Shown: piece by piece, positions 41,510 to 50,045 of the stretch | How positions within the stretch are numbered: the first letter of the stretch is position 1 | Layout: the number at the start of each line of letters is the position of its first letter | From: Clostridium sp. | Lineage (GTDB): Bacteria > Bacillota > Clostridia > Lachnospirales > Lachnospiraceae | Length of the DNA: 64,000 bases | Assembly: GCA_021770825.1 (NCBI GenBank) | Contig: JAETQD010000008.1 | Span: 1-64,000 of the forward strand | Direction: 5' to 3' | Position numbers and translations under genes: made by a program | Notes under the pieces: generated by a model | Seen by the model: only the letters and a program-made list of their open reading frames with translations | Told to the model about the DNA's origin: nothing | Databases searched by the model: none

Positions 41510-42117
41510 GATACGGCCACCTTTACCCTCTCAATGGTCTTCTGGCATTTCTTCTCCAGAAACGCCTTAAACTGCTCCGGTCTTCCCTTGAAAAATCCGG
41601 CCTTTTCCACCGGAATCACCATGGAACGGTTCCAGAAAATCATATAATATTCTGCGGTCTCTTTAATCCATGCCACGCCCTCATACCGGTACATGGTCAC
41701 AATTCCGGGGCTGTCCACCTGAAAACCGTCCTCCCCGAACATGACCGTACACCGCTCTCCGGCGCGCCCGGAGCTCTCTAAAATCATTCTGGCCTGGTCC
41801 CGCTCCGAAGCCTCGGCGGCCTTTTTTCCGTCATCCTTTCCGGCTCTCTTTTTCCCGTTCATCTGCTTCATCACATACACAAACACCGCAGACATTAACA
41901 CTGCCTGCAGAATTCTCGTGGCCATGTCTCCGTTGTGGAAGGTGGTAAAGAAAATGGCAAAGGCCACAACCCCCAGCACTCCGTCAGAAAACTGAATCTG
42001 GGGCAGGTTGAATTTCTGCTCTTTTTTCACCACAGGCGTCTTCTTCCTGGAAGCCAGCACCTGGTTATAAAACATGTTTTCGTCATAGGTCATTCTGACT
42101 GCAAATAAGGATTCCAT
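41506..42117 (-). CDS. YcxB-like membrane protein
   Basis: A 203-aa protein with an N-terminal cytoplasmic segment and two membrane segments between about residues 45 and 85. A charged linker and a C-terminal YcxB/PH-like domain (TVMFGEDGFQVDSPGIVTMYRYEGVAWIKETAEYYMIF) follow. The family has no established function. It starts 6 bp after the neighbouring gene of the same type, and both appear to belong to one operon. Confidence 0.65.
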   Translation of the reverse strand: MESLFAVRMTYDENMFYNQVLASRKKTPVVKKEQKFNLPQIQFSDGVLGVVAFAIFFTTFHNGDMATRILQAVLMSAVFVYVMKQMNGKKRAGKDDGKKAAEASERDQARMILESSGRAGERCTVMFGEDGFQVDSPGIVTMYRYEGVAWIKETAEYYMIFWNRSMVIPVEKAGFFKGRPEQFKAFLEKKCQKTIERVKVAVS

Positions 42118-42123
42118 CTCACA

Positions 42124-42693
42124 CTACCTGACAGAGACAAGCTCAAGCTTTGTCCCGCTTTTCCTTTCCAAAAAAGTCACGAACTCATCGGCGCTTCCTC
42201 TTTCAATGTCCTCTTTCATGAAATACCGGACAACATTTCCCTTTTCCACAAGCACCAGCATTCCGGTAAATTCCAGAAGTCTTCCAAGATTTGAATACTG
42301 CACCCGCGCCATCTCATTCTTTCCGATGACCTCATAGCAGTTTTCATAAAACCGGTACTCCCATTCATAATTTCCGTCCTTTTTTCCTGCCTCATACTGG
42401 ATATGGATATCCTTTTTGGCATCGAACCAGGCCTTAAAAAGAGAATAGACTCCGGCAATAAAGGCCAGCACACAGATAATGTCCACGGCCATGACCATTC
42501 GCGCCGCCACTCCGTCAACAATTCCCGCAACCAGAGTACAGATCACTGCAAGGGCCAGCAAAGCCAGCAGAATCTTTCTTCCTCCCGAGGAAAAGCCAAG
42601 CTTACGCACTCCCCGTTCCAGATGAAGCAGCTTCTTCTCTGTCACCTGATGATGCACCAGAAACCGGGCATCCTTTTCATTTTGTAACTCCAT
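42124..42693 (-). CDS. YcxB-like membrane protein
   Basis: A 189-aa protein with two hydrophobic segments (around residues 40-65 and 68-90). A soluble part with EYRFYENCYEVIGKNEMARVQYSNLGRLLE follows, the YcxB-like pattern. Start ATG follows AGAGGAG. First of the three-gene operon of small membrane proteins. Function unknown. Confidence 0.65.
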   Translation of the reverse strand: MELQNEKDARFLVHHQVTEKKLLHLERGVRKLGFSSGGRKILLALLALAVICTLVAGIVDGVAARMVMAVDIICVLAFIAGVYSLFKAWFDAKKDIHIQYEAGKKDGNYEWEYRFYENCYEVIGKNEMARVQYSNLGRLLEFTGMLVLVEKGNVVRYFMKEDIERGSADEFVTFLERKSGTKLELVSVR

Positions 42694-42733
42694 ACATACT
42701 CCTCTCCAAAGTCTTTACTTCTATATATATTTG

Positions 42734-43642
42734 CTAAAATACCAGAATCGCCACGGTCAGGCTCACAATTCCCACCAGAATGGAAATGGAGTTCACGTCA
42801 CTGGCCAGGTTCACATCTCCATCGATCATGGAAGTATAGGGAACTCCCAGAGATGATACCGGAGCAAACATTAAAATTGCAAGCGTTCTCCGTATTTCAT
42901 CCCCAAAGGGTGCAAACCTGTAAAAGAACAGAGCCAGGGCCAGGGAAATAAAAAACCTGGTTCCGATAATCTTGCAGACAGCCGCCGCCTGCTCCTTCGA
43001 CATATGGATTTCCAGCCCAATTCCGATCATAAGAAGGGAAAGGAAGCTGTTGGCATTTCCCATGGTCTCCGCAAGCTGAAGGCAGAGGGCGGGAAGCTGA
43101 ATCTCCAAAAGCGCCAGAATGGTCATGACCACATAGCAATCAAAGGGAATGGACATGAAAAGCTGCTTTACGATCTGTTTTGGACCCTTGACCGTTCCCT
43201 TTCCCGACACGGAAACGGCTATGGCATAGGAGCCTCCCGTACATACCATGGCATTTCCTGCATCAAAGAGACTGGTAGCCGCCACGCCAGCAGCCCCCAG
43301 AAAGCTCTGGACAAAGGGCATGGTAAAGCAGCCGATGTTATAGCCGGAGGCATTGATGAGTCCAAAGGCCTTTTCAGCCCTGGTCCCCTTAAGAAACAGG
43401 CCGTATCCGACGGCCACAAATAACCCGCTGCAAAAAAGGCCGATGGCCACAATGGACAGCATGGAAACTGTCATGGAAATCTTGCTGAAATTAAACACAA
43501 TGGCAGCCGGGAGGGTAATTTTTATGACCAGCTTGGAAAACACCGGAAGGTCCTCCATGCTGAAAATCCCCCACGCCTTTAACCCATATCCCAGGGCAAT
43601 GATCATGATAAAGCATGCTGCTCTCATCAATACTGTACTCAT
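42734..43642 (-). CDS. AEC-family transporter
   Basis: A 302-aa membrane carrier with about ten hydrophobic segments. Conserved points include KLVIKITLPAAIVFNF near residue 40 and GYNIGCFTMPFV near residue 95, plus a late VSSLGVPYTSMIDGD. It overlaps the MATE gene by 4 bp (ATGA), so the two transporters are cotranscribed. It is a distant paralogue of the AEC gene at 33562-34518. Confidence 0.85.
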   Translation of the reverse strand: MSTVLMRAACFIMIIALGYGLKAWGIFSMEDLPVFSKLVIKITLPAAIVFNFSKISMTVSMLSIVAIGLFCSGLFVAVGYGLFLKGTRAEKAFGLINASGYNIGCFTMPFVQSFLGAAGVAATSLFDAGNAMVCTGGSYAIAVSVSGKGTVKGPKQIVKQLFMSIPFDCYVVMTILALLEIQLPALCLQLAETMGNANSFLSLLMIGIGLEIHMSKEQAAAVCKIIGTRFFISLALALFFYRFAPFGDEIRRTLAILMFAPVSSLGVPYTSMIDGDVNLASDVNSISILVGIVSLTVAILVF

Positions 43643-45015
43643 GATTTCTCCTCACTCTCTTTTTTCCTGCTAAGCTCCGGCCATACGGTCCGTATCATGG
43701 TTCCGTAGCAGGCCGCGCCGCCCACAAAATTGGACACAGGCTCCGCCAGGAACACGCCCATGGGCCCCAGTCCGGCCACATGGGGAAATAACAAGGTCAA
43801 CGGAAAGACTATGATCACCTTCCTGAAGATCGAGAAAAAGGTGGCCTGTTTTGCCTTCCCCAGGCCCACAAAACAGGCCTGCCCGGAATACTGTAAGGAC
43901 ATCATGAAAAATCCAAAGAAGTACAGGCGGATGGACGGAATGGCCGCCGCCACCAGCTCCTCATCCCGGTTAAAAATATGGATAAAAAATTCAGGAAACA
44001 CGGAAACCAGAATCCAGGCCACAACGGTAAAGGAAATTGTGACAACGGAAACAAATTTAATGGCCTGCTTCACCCGGTCATACTCTCCCGCCCCATAATT
44101 GTAGCCCAGCACGGGCTGGGAGCCGCTTGTCAGTCCCTTCACCATATTTTCGGCGATTTCCCGCACCGAGTGGAGAACGGTCATGACGCCCACATAGAGG
44201 TCCCCGCCCCAGGTCTGAAGCGTGGCATTGCAGGCCACAGCCACCAGGCTGTTGGTGAATCCCGCCATGAAGCTGGACATTCCCATGGAAATGATCTTTT
44301 TCACCCGGGATACCTTTAAGCCCATGGTTTCTCTCTTCAGCCGCAGAATGGCCTTATTTCCGGTCAGGAATTTTAAAATCCAGGCCGCCGATACAAACTG
44401 GGACAGAATTGTGGCCAGCGCCGCGCCCTGCACGTCCATATGGAAGCCAAAAATAAAAATGGGGTCCAGAATGATATTGGTAACGGCTCCCAAAAGCACC
44501 GTCATCATTCCCACCCGGCCGAAGCCCTGGGAGTTGATAAACGCATTCATCCCCAGTCCGGTCATCACAAACACGCTGCCAAGAAGATATATGGTCATAT
44601 AGGATTTTGCGTAAGGGTACGTCACATCACTGGCGCCGAACAGGTACAGAAGCGGACGCCGGAATACGATTCCAAGCACCGTCAGAAGAATTCCAAAAAG
44701 AATCATCATGGTAAAGGAATTTCCCATGATGGCTTCCGCCTCCCTTTCGTTTCCGCGTCCCCGCTCGATGGAGCATAAGGGCGCGCCGCCCATACCGAAC
44801 AGGTTGGCAAAGGCAATGACAATGGTAATGACCGGAAGACAGACCCCAAGACCCGTCAAGGACAGGGTGGCATGTTCCGGGATGTATCCGATGTAAATCC
44901 GGTCCACCACATTATATAAAACATTGATGAGCTGGGCCACCGTCATGGGAACTGCCAGACTCATAATATTCCCTACCACGCTGCCCTTTGAAAAATCATT
45001 TTTCACCGCCGCCAT
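43639..45015 (-). CDS. MATE-family multidrug/cation antiporter
   Basis: A 458-aa protein with twelve predicted membrane segments in two halves. It has MATE landmarks MSLAVPMTVAQLINVLYNVVDR at the N-terminus and LGMNAFINSQGFGRVGM in the first half. GYNYGAGEYDRVKQAI is in the second. Exports drugs or metabolites against Na+ or H+. Start ATG at 45015 follows GAGG by 7 nt. It precedes the AEC gene. Confidence 0.9.
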   Translation of the reverse strand: MAAVKNDFSKGSVVGNIMSLAVPMTVAQLINVLYNVVDRIYIGYIPEHATLSLTGLGVCLPVITIVIAFANLFGMGGAPLCSIERGRGNEREAEAIMGNSFTMMILFGILLTVLGIVFRRPLLYLFGASDVTYPYAKSYMTIYLLGSVFVMTGLGMNAFINSQGFGRVGMMTVLLGAVTNIILDPIFIFGFHMDVQGAALATILSQFVSAAWILKFLTGNKAILRLKRETMGLKVSRVKKIISMGMSSFMAGFTNSLVAVACNATLQTWGGDLYVGVMTVLHSVREIAENMVKGLTSGSQPVLGYNYGAGEYDRVKQAIKFVSVVTISFTVVAWILVSVFPEFFIHIFNRDEELVAAAIPSIRLYFFGFFMMSLQYSGQACFVGLGKAKQATFFSIFRKVIIVFPLTLLFPHVAGLGPMGVFLAEPVSNFVGGAACYGTMIRTVWPELSRKKESEEKS

Positions 45016-45123
45016 ACAAAAACCTCTTCTCATCCGTTCGCTCAATTTAGCATCCATTATATCTCATATTTCGGCATGAATCAATCACTGTTTTTTCTGC
45101 CGCTGCCGTCTCTCCCCTTTTGC

Positions 45124-45152
45124 TTTACATGACTGCCGCAAAATGATATACT
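45124..45152 (+). promoter_or_regulatory. Promoter of the 50-aa coiled-coil ORF
   Basis: TTTACA (45124-45129), a 17-bp spacer and TATACT (45147-45152), 35 bp before the start codon. Confidence 0.65.
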
Positions 45153-45186
45153 CTATATAAAGTATTTTCCGGGAGGGACAGGTAGT

Positions 45187-45339
45187 ATGATGGACGAAAA
45201 GGACAAACTGATTTACAATCTGGAAACAGAAATCCGCCGCCTGCGGGATGAGAACAAAAAGTTGGAGGAGACCGTAGAGTGGATGCATGCCCTGATCTGG
45301 CAGATGGTCAAAGAGAGGGAAGAAGGGAAAACAGAATAA
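45187..45339 (+). CDS. Small (50-aa) coiled-coil protein
   Basis: Encodes a 50-residue highly charged protein (MMDEKDKLIYNLETEIRRLR and on) whose heptads and Trp-containing end (VEWMHALIWQMVKERE) predict a single coiled-coil helix. It has its own promoter, a GGAGGG 9 nt before the ATG and a strong terminator 31 bp after the stop, so it is likely real. I do not recognise a family. It lies between the MATE gene and ssrA, convergent with ssrA. Confidence 0.7.
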   Translation: MMDEKDKLIYNLETEIRRLRDENKKLEETVEWMHALIWQMVKEREEGKTE

Positions 45340-45369
45340 ACGAAGCGGTTTCATTTCGCGCGAAAATAC

Positions 45370-45399
45370 AAAAAGTACCGTATCAAACGGTACTTTTTT
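45370..45399. terminator. Bidirectional terminator between the small ORF and ssrA
   Basis: AGTACCGT / ACGGTACT stem with a short loop. Six Ts follow on the plus strand and five Ts on the minus strand directly after the tmRNA 3' end. Confidence 0.85.
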
Positions 45400-45401
45400 C
45401 G

Positions 45402-45741
45402 TGGACCTGAGGGGAATCGAACCCCTGTCCGAAAACCAATCCCCTGTTCTTCTACTATCATAGTCTGTTATTTGGAATTCCCGCCCGTACCCGGAAACAG
45501 ACATCCTGATACGTTTGGTAGCTTCATATTACGCCCATGTACGCAAAGCTTAGTACACGTCGTTTCCTGCATTTAATGATGCCGGTTGCTCACGGTGCAG
45601 GTGCCGCAAGGCCGACAGCAGCTAAATTAAGCTGCGTATGCTAATTCGTCGTTAGCGTTTATATTTAGGTTTGCCATTTAACGCATTGCATGCGGATAGC
45701 TTCACCAGCTTCATAGCCCCCGTCGAAACCAGTACAAGCCC
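45402..45741 (-). ncRNA. ssrA: Transfer-messenger RNA (tmRNA)
   Basis: Rescues stalled ribosomes with SmpB. The 5' end GGGCTTG (from 45741) pairs with CAGGTCC near the 3' end. TGGTTTCGACGGGG follows the 5' strand, and the 3' T-arm has GGGGTTCGATTCCCC. The tag reading frame ends in codons for ANDELAYAA followed by TAA, consistent with a C-terminal degradation tag. The frame before it (ANLNIN) is also open, so the exact resume codon is uncertain. CCA is not encoded. About 340 nt. Confidence 0.95.
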
Positions 45742-45791
45742 TTACTGGCGCTCTCAAACGGAGCTTTCATCCCTCGCCTGGGACTGATAGC

Positions 45792-45820
45792 ATCTTAGCA
45801 TTTCCCGCCGCAAAAGTCAA
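45792..45820 (-). promoter_or_regulatory. Promoter of ssrA
   Basis: TTGACT (45820-45815), a 17-bp spacer and TAAGAT (45797-45792) on the minus strand, about 50 bp upstream of the mature 5' end. Confidence 0.7.
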
Positions 45821-45947
45821 GGCGGGAGTCTTACTTTTTCCTTACAGTTACTTCCATTGCAGACAGGCGGTGTGGGGACTTCCCGTCTCCCATGGCTTTC
45901 ATATATAATCTGCTGAATCCCTTTTTTTCGTAGATAAAATATCAATT

Positions 45948-46319
45948 TTAATATTCAATTATTTTATAGCCAGTATTCTTTAGAATATCCAAAGCTTTTT
46001 GGTAATTTTCTTTTTTCGTCAGCACATAATCTGTATTAAAGGTTGATATCGCAAAGATTCCAATTTTATTCTCTGCCAAAATCCCAGAAATCCTAGACAA
46101 TATTCCAATCAGCGAGAAATCCAGCACCCCCTGTATACGAAATGCTTTCCAGCCATCATCTCTTTCAATCACATTAGGCGGTACATCTCTTGTAATACAT
46201 ACCAATGATTTTTCTTCGTCAGTCTTCCCCACAAAACTATATTCTGCATCTAAATCTACAAGCGAATAGTCCGCTACTTTACATACCGAAAATTCATAAT
46301 CAATCCTCTTTATTTCCAT
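45948..46319 (-). CDS. ACT-domain protein
   Basis: A 123-aa protein whose second half is an ACT-type ligand-binding domain (IQGVLDFSLIGILSRISGILAENKIGIFAISTFNTDYVL). The first half resembles the partner ACT-like repeat seen in CASTOR/ACT_7 proteins. Likely a small-molecule (amino acid) sensor, but ligand and partner are unknown. AT-richer than its neighbours. Start ATG follows GGGAGG. It has its own promoter and is divergent from the MBL-fold gene. Confidence 0.75.
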   Translation of the reverse strand: MEIKRIDYEFSVCKVADYSLVDLDAEYSFVGKTDEEKSLVCITRDVPPNVIERDDGWKAFRIQGVLDFSLIGILSRISGILAENKIGIFAISTFNTDYVLTKKENYQKALDILKNTGYKIIEY

Positions 46320-46381
46320 AATGCTTTTCCTCCCAAATTCTGCTTTGACGCTTCCATACCAATATATTTTCTTCTTTTTAC

Positions 46382-46411
46382 ATTATAGCGGCTTGCCTTA
46401 TTGATCGTAAA
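46382..46411 (-). promoter_or_regulatory. Promoter of the ACT-domain gene
   Basis: TTTACG (46411-46406), an 18-bp spacer and TATAAT (46387-46382) on the minus strand. Confidence 0.55.
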
Positions 46412-46495
46412 TGTATTTTTCTCTCCTTTAAAAGATACTTAAAAAATTATCATCGCACATATACAATAAACCAGAACAACACAGGGAGGATGAAG

Positions 46496-47233
46496 ATGGA
46501 ATTAAAACAGATAACAGCACATGTTTATTATACGGAATGCGATCCCAGGACAGACCGGCCGGTTTTGGGATATATTTTGGGAAGCGGACAATCGGTTATG
46601 ATCGATGCAGGTAATTCGGCAAAGCATGTGGCAGATTATAATCATGCGATAAATCAAGCCGGTTTTCCCGAGCCTGCCTATTGTGTGATTACACATTGGC
46701 ACTGGGATCATACCTTTGGAATGCATGCCGTAAAGGCAGAGACCATTGCCCATGAAAATGCAAACAGAGAATTGTGCCGAATGACAGCATGGGAATGGAG
46801 TGATTCCGCCATGAAGCAGAGACTGGAAAGTGGGGAGGAAATCGAATTTGCGGATACACATATCCGGGCAGAGTATGATTGTCTTCAGGATATCCAGGTG
46901 ATTCCTGCAAAACGGTTGTGGGAAAAAGACCTTGTTTTGGACTGCAAAGAGGTGACCTGCCATTGTATGTATTTGCCGTCCGCTCACAGTGACGATTCAC
47001 TGGTGATATGGATTCCGGAGGAAAAAGTATTGTTTGTCGGGGATATTTATAATGACGATTTTTACAACAACCATTACCGGGATCCCGAGAAAACGAACCA
47101 GCTTTACAAGGCGTTGGAGCAAATTGATTTTGATGTGGCGGTGCCAGGACATAGTGCTCCGGTAAAAAAGATGGATCTCATGAATTTTTTGGCGCGCATA
47201 TTGTCGGCTCACAAAGAGCAGCGCCGCAGATAA
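46496..47233 (+). CDS. MBL-fold metallo-hydrolase
   Basis: A 245-aa metallo-beta-lactamase-fold hydrolase. The metal-binding motif is THWHWDHTFG (about residue 68), followed by SAHSDDSLVI, VGDIYNDDF and VPGHSAPV, giving the usual His/Asp ligands of a dinuclear zinc site. The substrate is unknown. Start: the ATG at 46496 is 6 nt from AGGGAGG; the ATG at 46490 touches that Shine-Dalgarno and is unlikely. Confidence 0.85.
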   Translation: MELKQITAHVYYTECDPRTDRPVLGYILGSGQSVMIDAGNSAKHVADYNHAINQAGFPEPAYCVITHWHWDHTFGMHAVKAETIAHENANRELCRMTAWEWSDSAMKQRLESGEEIEFADTHIRAEYDCLQDIQVIPAKRLWEKDLVLDCKEVTCHCMYLPSAHSDDSLVIWIPEEKVLFVGDIYNDDFYNNHYRDPEKTNQLYKALEQIDFDVAVPGHSAPVKKMDLMNFLARILSAHKEQRRR

Positions 47234-47241
47234 TCGTTTTA

Positions 47242-47290
47242 CCGGGCTATTCCCTGCAGTGTCGTATTTGACATGGAGAGAATAGCCCGG
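47242..47290. repeat. Inverted repeat between convergent genes, possible terminator
   Basis: CCGGGCTATTC (47242-47252) and GAATAGCCCGG (47280-47290) are perfect 11-bp inverted copies with a 27-nt loop, between the MBL gene and the symporter gene. Neither side has a T-tract, so intrinsic termination is uncertain. Confidence 0.5.
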
Positions 47291-47302
47291 CATTTATCAG
47301 GA

Positions 47303-48562
47303 TTATTTATTTGGAAGAGGCTGTGAGTATGGTCCAATCGCCGCCGGCGCCTTTTTCGCCAGCCAGTCCTTGCCCTCTACCACTCTGGCAATGATCATGG
47401 CCAGTCCGGTGTCGCCGGTCACATTGATGGCAGTAGCAGGCGCGTCTGTGATTGTACCGATCAGTACCATAATCGGAATTGATACGGTCGGGAAGCCGAA
47501 TACGGAAATAATGAAAATTTCTGCAACATAGCCGCCTGCCGGGATCCCGCCCATCACTACGGAAGCGATTACCGCTACCACAACAGACATGATCAGGTTC
47601 CTTGGTGTGGCATAATTGATACCGAACGCGGAACAAAGCAGGGAAATTTTAAGAATCTGGATAATGCAGGCCCCGTCTTTATGGAGGTTTGCTCCAAGCG
47701 GTACAGAGATATCTGCGATCTCATCCGGGATTCCGATCTCTTTCGCATGAATCAGGTTCAGGGGAAGCGTGGCTGCGGAAGAACAAGTCCCCAATGCCGT
47801 CAAAGTCGGGGCTGCGGCTCCCTTCCACCATGCCTTCACGCCTTCCGCACCTGCGCCGATATAAGCCATAACGGTCTGGGAAACCACAAAATATACAACC
47901 ACCACGGCGAGGTACATCACAATGCCTCTGGAAAGCGGCCCGATCACTTCTTTTCCATACTGGCCGATCAGGATCGTGAAATAACATCCCAGTCCCAAGG
48001 GAGCAAGCTTCATGACGATACCGATCACCTTAACGATCACTTCTGTCATGCAGTCCATGGCGTAAATGATTGGCTTTCCCTTCTCACCTGCCAGGATAAT
48101 GGCAATTGAAAAGATAACCGTGAAAACGATGAGCGCCATCAGATTCGCTTTTGAGAACAGCAGCGGGAAGTCACCAACTGTAAACATTCCCAGGAAATTC
48201 ATGCTGCCGGACGCATTTGCCACATCTTCGCTCAGGTCAAGGATGGCTCCTTTTCCCGGATCAAAGATCAAAGCAGGAATCATCATGAACAGACATGCGG
48301 CTATTCCGGTTACAATGGTACCCACAAGAAATGTGGACATGATCTTTCTGAGCTTTGTCAGGTCTTCCATCTTAGAGATCGCTGCTGTCAGGGAACAGAA
48401 AATAAGCGGCACCACACAGCAATATAAAAGATTTAAGAACGTATCTGCCACCGGCTGCAGGATTGATGCACCCTCGCCCCAAAACATACCGACAACGCCG
48501 CCGATCACCATAGCACCCAGAAGCATAAAGGATGATTTATATGTATTCCAGATATTCTTCAT
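47303..48562 (-). CDS. Dicarboxylate/amino acid:cation symporter (DAACS family)
   Basis: A 419-aa membrane transporter of the GltP/SstT type with eight membrane segments and two re-entrant loops. Family points are CSSAATLPLNLIHAKEIG and PLGANLHKDGACI near residues 265-300, and a late GVIxD-like GTITDAPATAINVTGDTG. Imports a dicarboxylic or small neutral amino acid with Na+ or H+. Start ATG at 48562 has GGGGG 8 nt upstream. It follows patB by 30 bp, so the pair probably forms an operon for uptake and breakdown of a sulfur amino acid. Confidence 0.88.
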   Translation of the reverse strand: MKNIWNTYKSSFMLLGAMVIGGVVGMFWGEGASILQPVADTFLNLLYCCVVPLIFCSLTAAISKMEDLTKLRKIMSTFLVGTIVTGIAACLFMMIPALIFDPGKGAILDLSEDVANASGSMNFLGMFTVGDFPLLFSKANLMALIVFTVIFSIAIILAGEKGKPIIYAMDCMTEVIVKVIGIVMKLAPLGLGCYFTILIGQYGKEVIGPLSRGIVMYLAVVVVYFVVSQTVMAYIGAGAEGVKAWWKGAAAPTLTALGTCSSAATLPLNLIHAKEIGIPDEIADISVPLGANLHKDGACIIQILKISLLCSAFGINYATPRNLIMSVVVAVIASVVMGGIPAGGYVAEIFIISVFGFPTVSIPIMVLIGTITDAPATAINVTGDTGLAMIIARVVEGKDWLAKKAPAAIGPYSQPLPNK

Positions 48563-48592
48563 GTTATTTTCCCCCAATTTATTGAAAATAAG

Positions 48593-49786
48593 CTAATTCC
48601 ATTTCTGATGCTTATCCATGGCTTCTTTCAACTGGTTAAATGCCTGTTCTACCGTGGAACGGGGACACGCAAGGTTAAACCGTTCAAACTGTGCTGTCGC
48701 CGGGCCAAATACCTTACCGGAATCCAGCCACAATTTCGCTTCATCCACCATGATGTGCTCCAGTTCCTCATCCGTAAACCCGTACTCCGAGAAATCAATC
48801 CACACCAGATACGTTCCTTCCGGCTCTACAAAAACGGCTTTCGGGAAATTGGCCTTCACGAAATCTCTCACGTATGCGATATTGCCTGCAATATATTCCA
48901 CCAGCTCTTTTACCCACTGATCTCCTTTGGTATAGCAGGCTTTCACTGCAGTCATTCCCATGATATTGCCCTGGCTGTATCCGGCTCCTGCATTGGCGCA
49001 GCGGTATTTTGCCCGAAGCGTCTCATTTGGGATAATGACGTTGGATGGCTGGAAACCTGCCACATTGAAGGTCTTACTGGGAGAGGTATAAAGTACCAGC
49101 TTTTCCTGATATTTGGGATCCAGTGCCATAAAGCTTGTAAACGTATGTCCCTCGTAAATAAAATCACAGTGAATCTCGTCATCCATGATCACTACATCGT
49201 GTGCCAGGCAAATATCTCCCAGTCTCTCCAGCTCCTCTTTCGTCCATACTCTTCCGACAGGATTATGCGGATTGCAGAGGATAAATACTTTCACATGGTT
49301 CTCGACGATCTTTTTCTCAAAATCCTCAAAATCGATGGTATATTTGCCATTCTCATAGCGGAGCTGGTTGTTAATGAAAGTTCTTCCATTGTCCTCAATC
49401 ACTTCGCGGAATGGATAATAAACCGGCTGCTGGATTAAAATGGCATCTCCCGCTTCCGTAAATGCCTTAACGCCTGTGGCCAGGCCGTATACCACGCCGC
49501 ATCCAACCGTTACTGTATCCGGATTTACATGGTAGCCATGATGTTTGGAAAACCATCTGTCCAGGGCTGCGTAATATTCTTCGTCCGGATCCGTATAGCC
49601 AAAGATACCGCAATCAATTCTCTTATGGAAATCATCCAGAATCTCTTTGGGAAGCGCGAAATCCATATCTGCTACCCAGAGAGGAAGCAAGTCGTCTCTC
49701 CCCTTGCGCTTCATGCCAAAATCATATTTCAGACAACTGGTTCCCCGGCGGTTTACGATCTCATCAAAATTATACTGTTTGCTCAT
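48593..49786 (-). CDS. patB: MalY/PatB-type PLP-dependent C-S lyase (aminotransferase fold)
   Basis: A 397-aa fold-type I PLP enzyme. The Lys that binds PLP is in TSPSKTFNVAGFQ (about residue 233), and VFILCNPHNPVGRVW and DDEIHCDF are typical of the MalY/PatB group. Likely cystathionine or cysteine-S-conjugate beta-lyase activity releasing a thiol, ammonia and pyruvate. The start lies 76 bp downstream of a strong promoter flanked by MarR-type palindromes. Divergent from the MarR gene. Confidence 0.88.
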   Translation of the reverse strand: MSKQYNFDEIVNRRGTSCLKYDFGMKRKGRDDLLPLWVADMDFALPKEILDDFHKRIDCGIFGYTDPDEEYYAALDRWFSKHHGYHVNPDTVTVGCGVVYGLATGVKAFTEAGDAILIQQPVYYPFREVIEDNGRTFINNQLRYENGKYTIDFEDFEKKIVENHVKVFILCNPHNPVGRVWTKEELERLGDICLAHDVVIMDDEIHCDFIYEGHTFTSFMALDPKYQEKLVLYTSPSKTFNVAGFQPSNVIIPNETLRAKYRCANAGAGYSQGNIMGMTAVKACYTKGDQWVKELVEYIAGNIAYVRDFVKANFPKAVFVEPEGTYLVWIDFSEYGFTDEELEHIMVDEAKLWLDSGKVFGPATAQFERFNLACPRSTVEQAFNQLKEAMDKHQKWN

Positions 49787-49831
49787 TGTTCCTTCCCCAT
49801 CTTTCTTATTATTTTTTGCTTCGTTCTTTTC

Positions 49832-49913
49832 GTTTAGTAACTAAACCTTTCTTATGACTATATAATAGCACCAAGTCCAGAAAATGTCAACATATTTTGT
49901 TTAGAAATTAAAC
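49832..49913. promoter_or_regulatory. patB promoter flanked by two operator palindromes
   Basis: On the minus strand TTGACA (49890-49885), a 17-bp spacer and TATTAT (49867-49862). The perfect 15-bp palindrome GTTTAGTAACTAAAC (49832-49846) lies downstream of the start site. A one-mismatch copy, GTTTAGAAATTAAAC (49899-49913), lies just upstream of the -35. The positions suit repression by the divergent MarR protein. Confidence 0.7.
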
Positions 49914-49953
49914 TATTTTTATTTGCTCCATTTGTCTAATCCAACAATAAACC

Positions 49954-49997
49954 TTGATTTTAATGGGTTTTGTGATATAATAGTTTAAGAATTAACT
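49954..49997 (+). promoter_or_regulatory. marR promoter with a third operator-like site
   Basis: TTGATT (49954-49959), a 16-bp spacer and an extended -10 TGATATAAT (TATAAT at 49976-49981). Directly downstream is GTTTAAGAATTAACT (49983-49997), a degenerate copy of the GTTTAGnAAnTAAAC palindrome. This suggests autoregulation. Confidence 0.6.
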
Positions 49998-50045
49998 TTA
50001 TTTCGTTTAATTACCAATTTATTTGTTTTCATACAGGAGGAATCA

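Noticed and set aside
45085-45504. Minus-strand 139-aa frame
   Set aside because: It overlaps the tmRNA 3' end, the terminator and the small plus-strand ORF, and has no ribosome binding site.
49832-49913. IS-end interpretation of the GTTTAG...CTAAAC palindromes
   Set aside because: They are short, centred palindromes placed at both promoters next to a MarR gene, which fits operators better.
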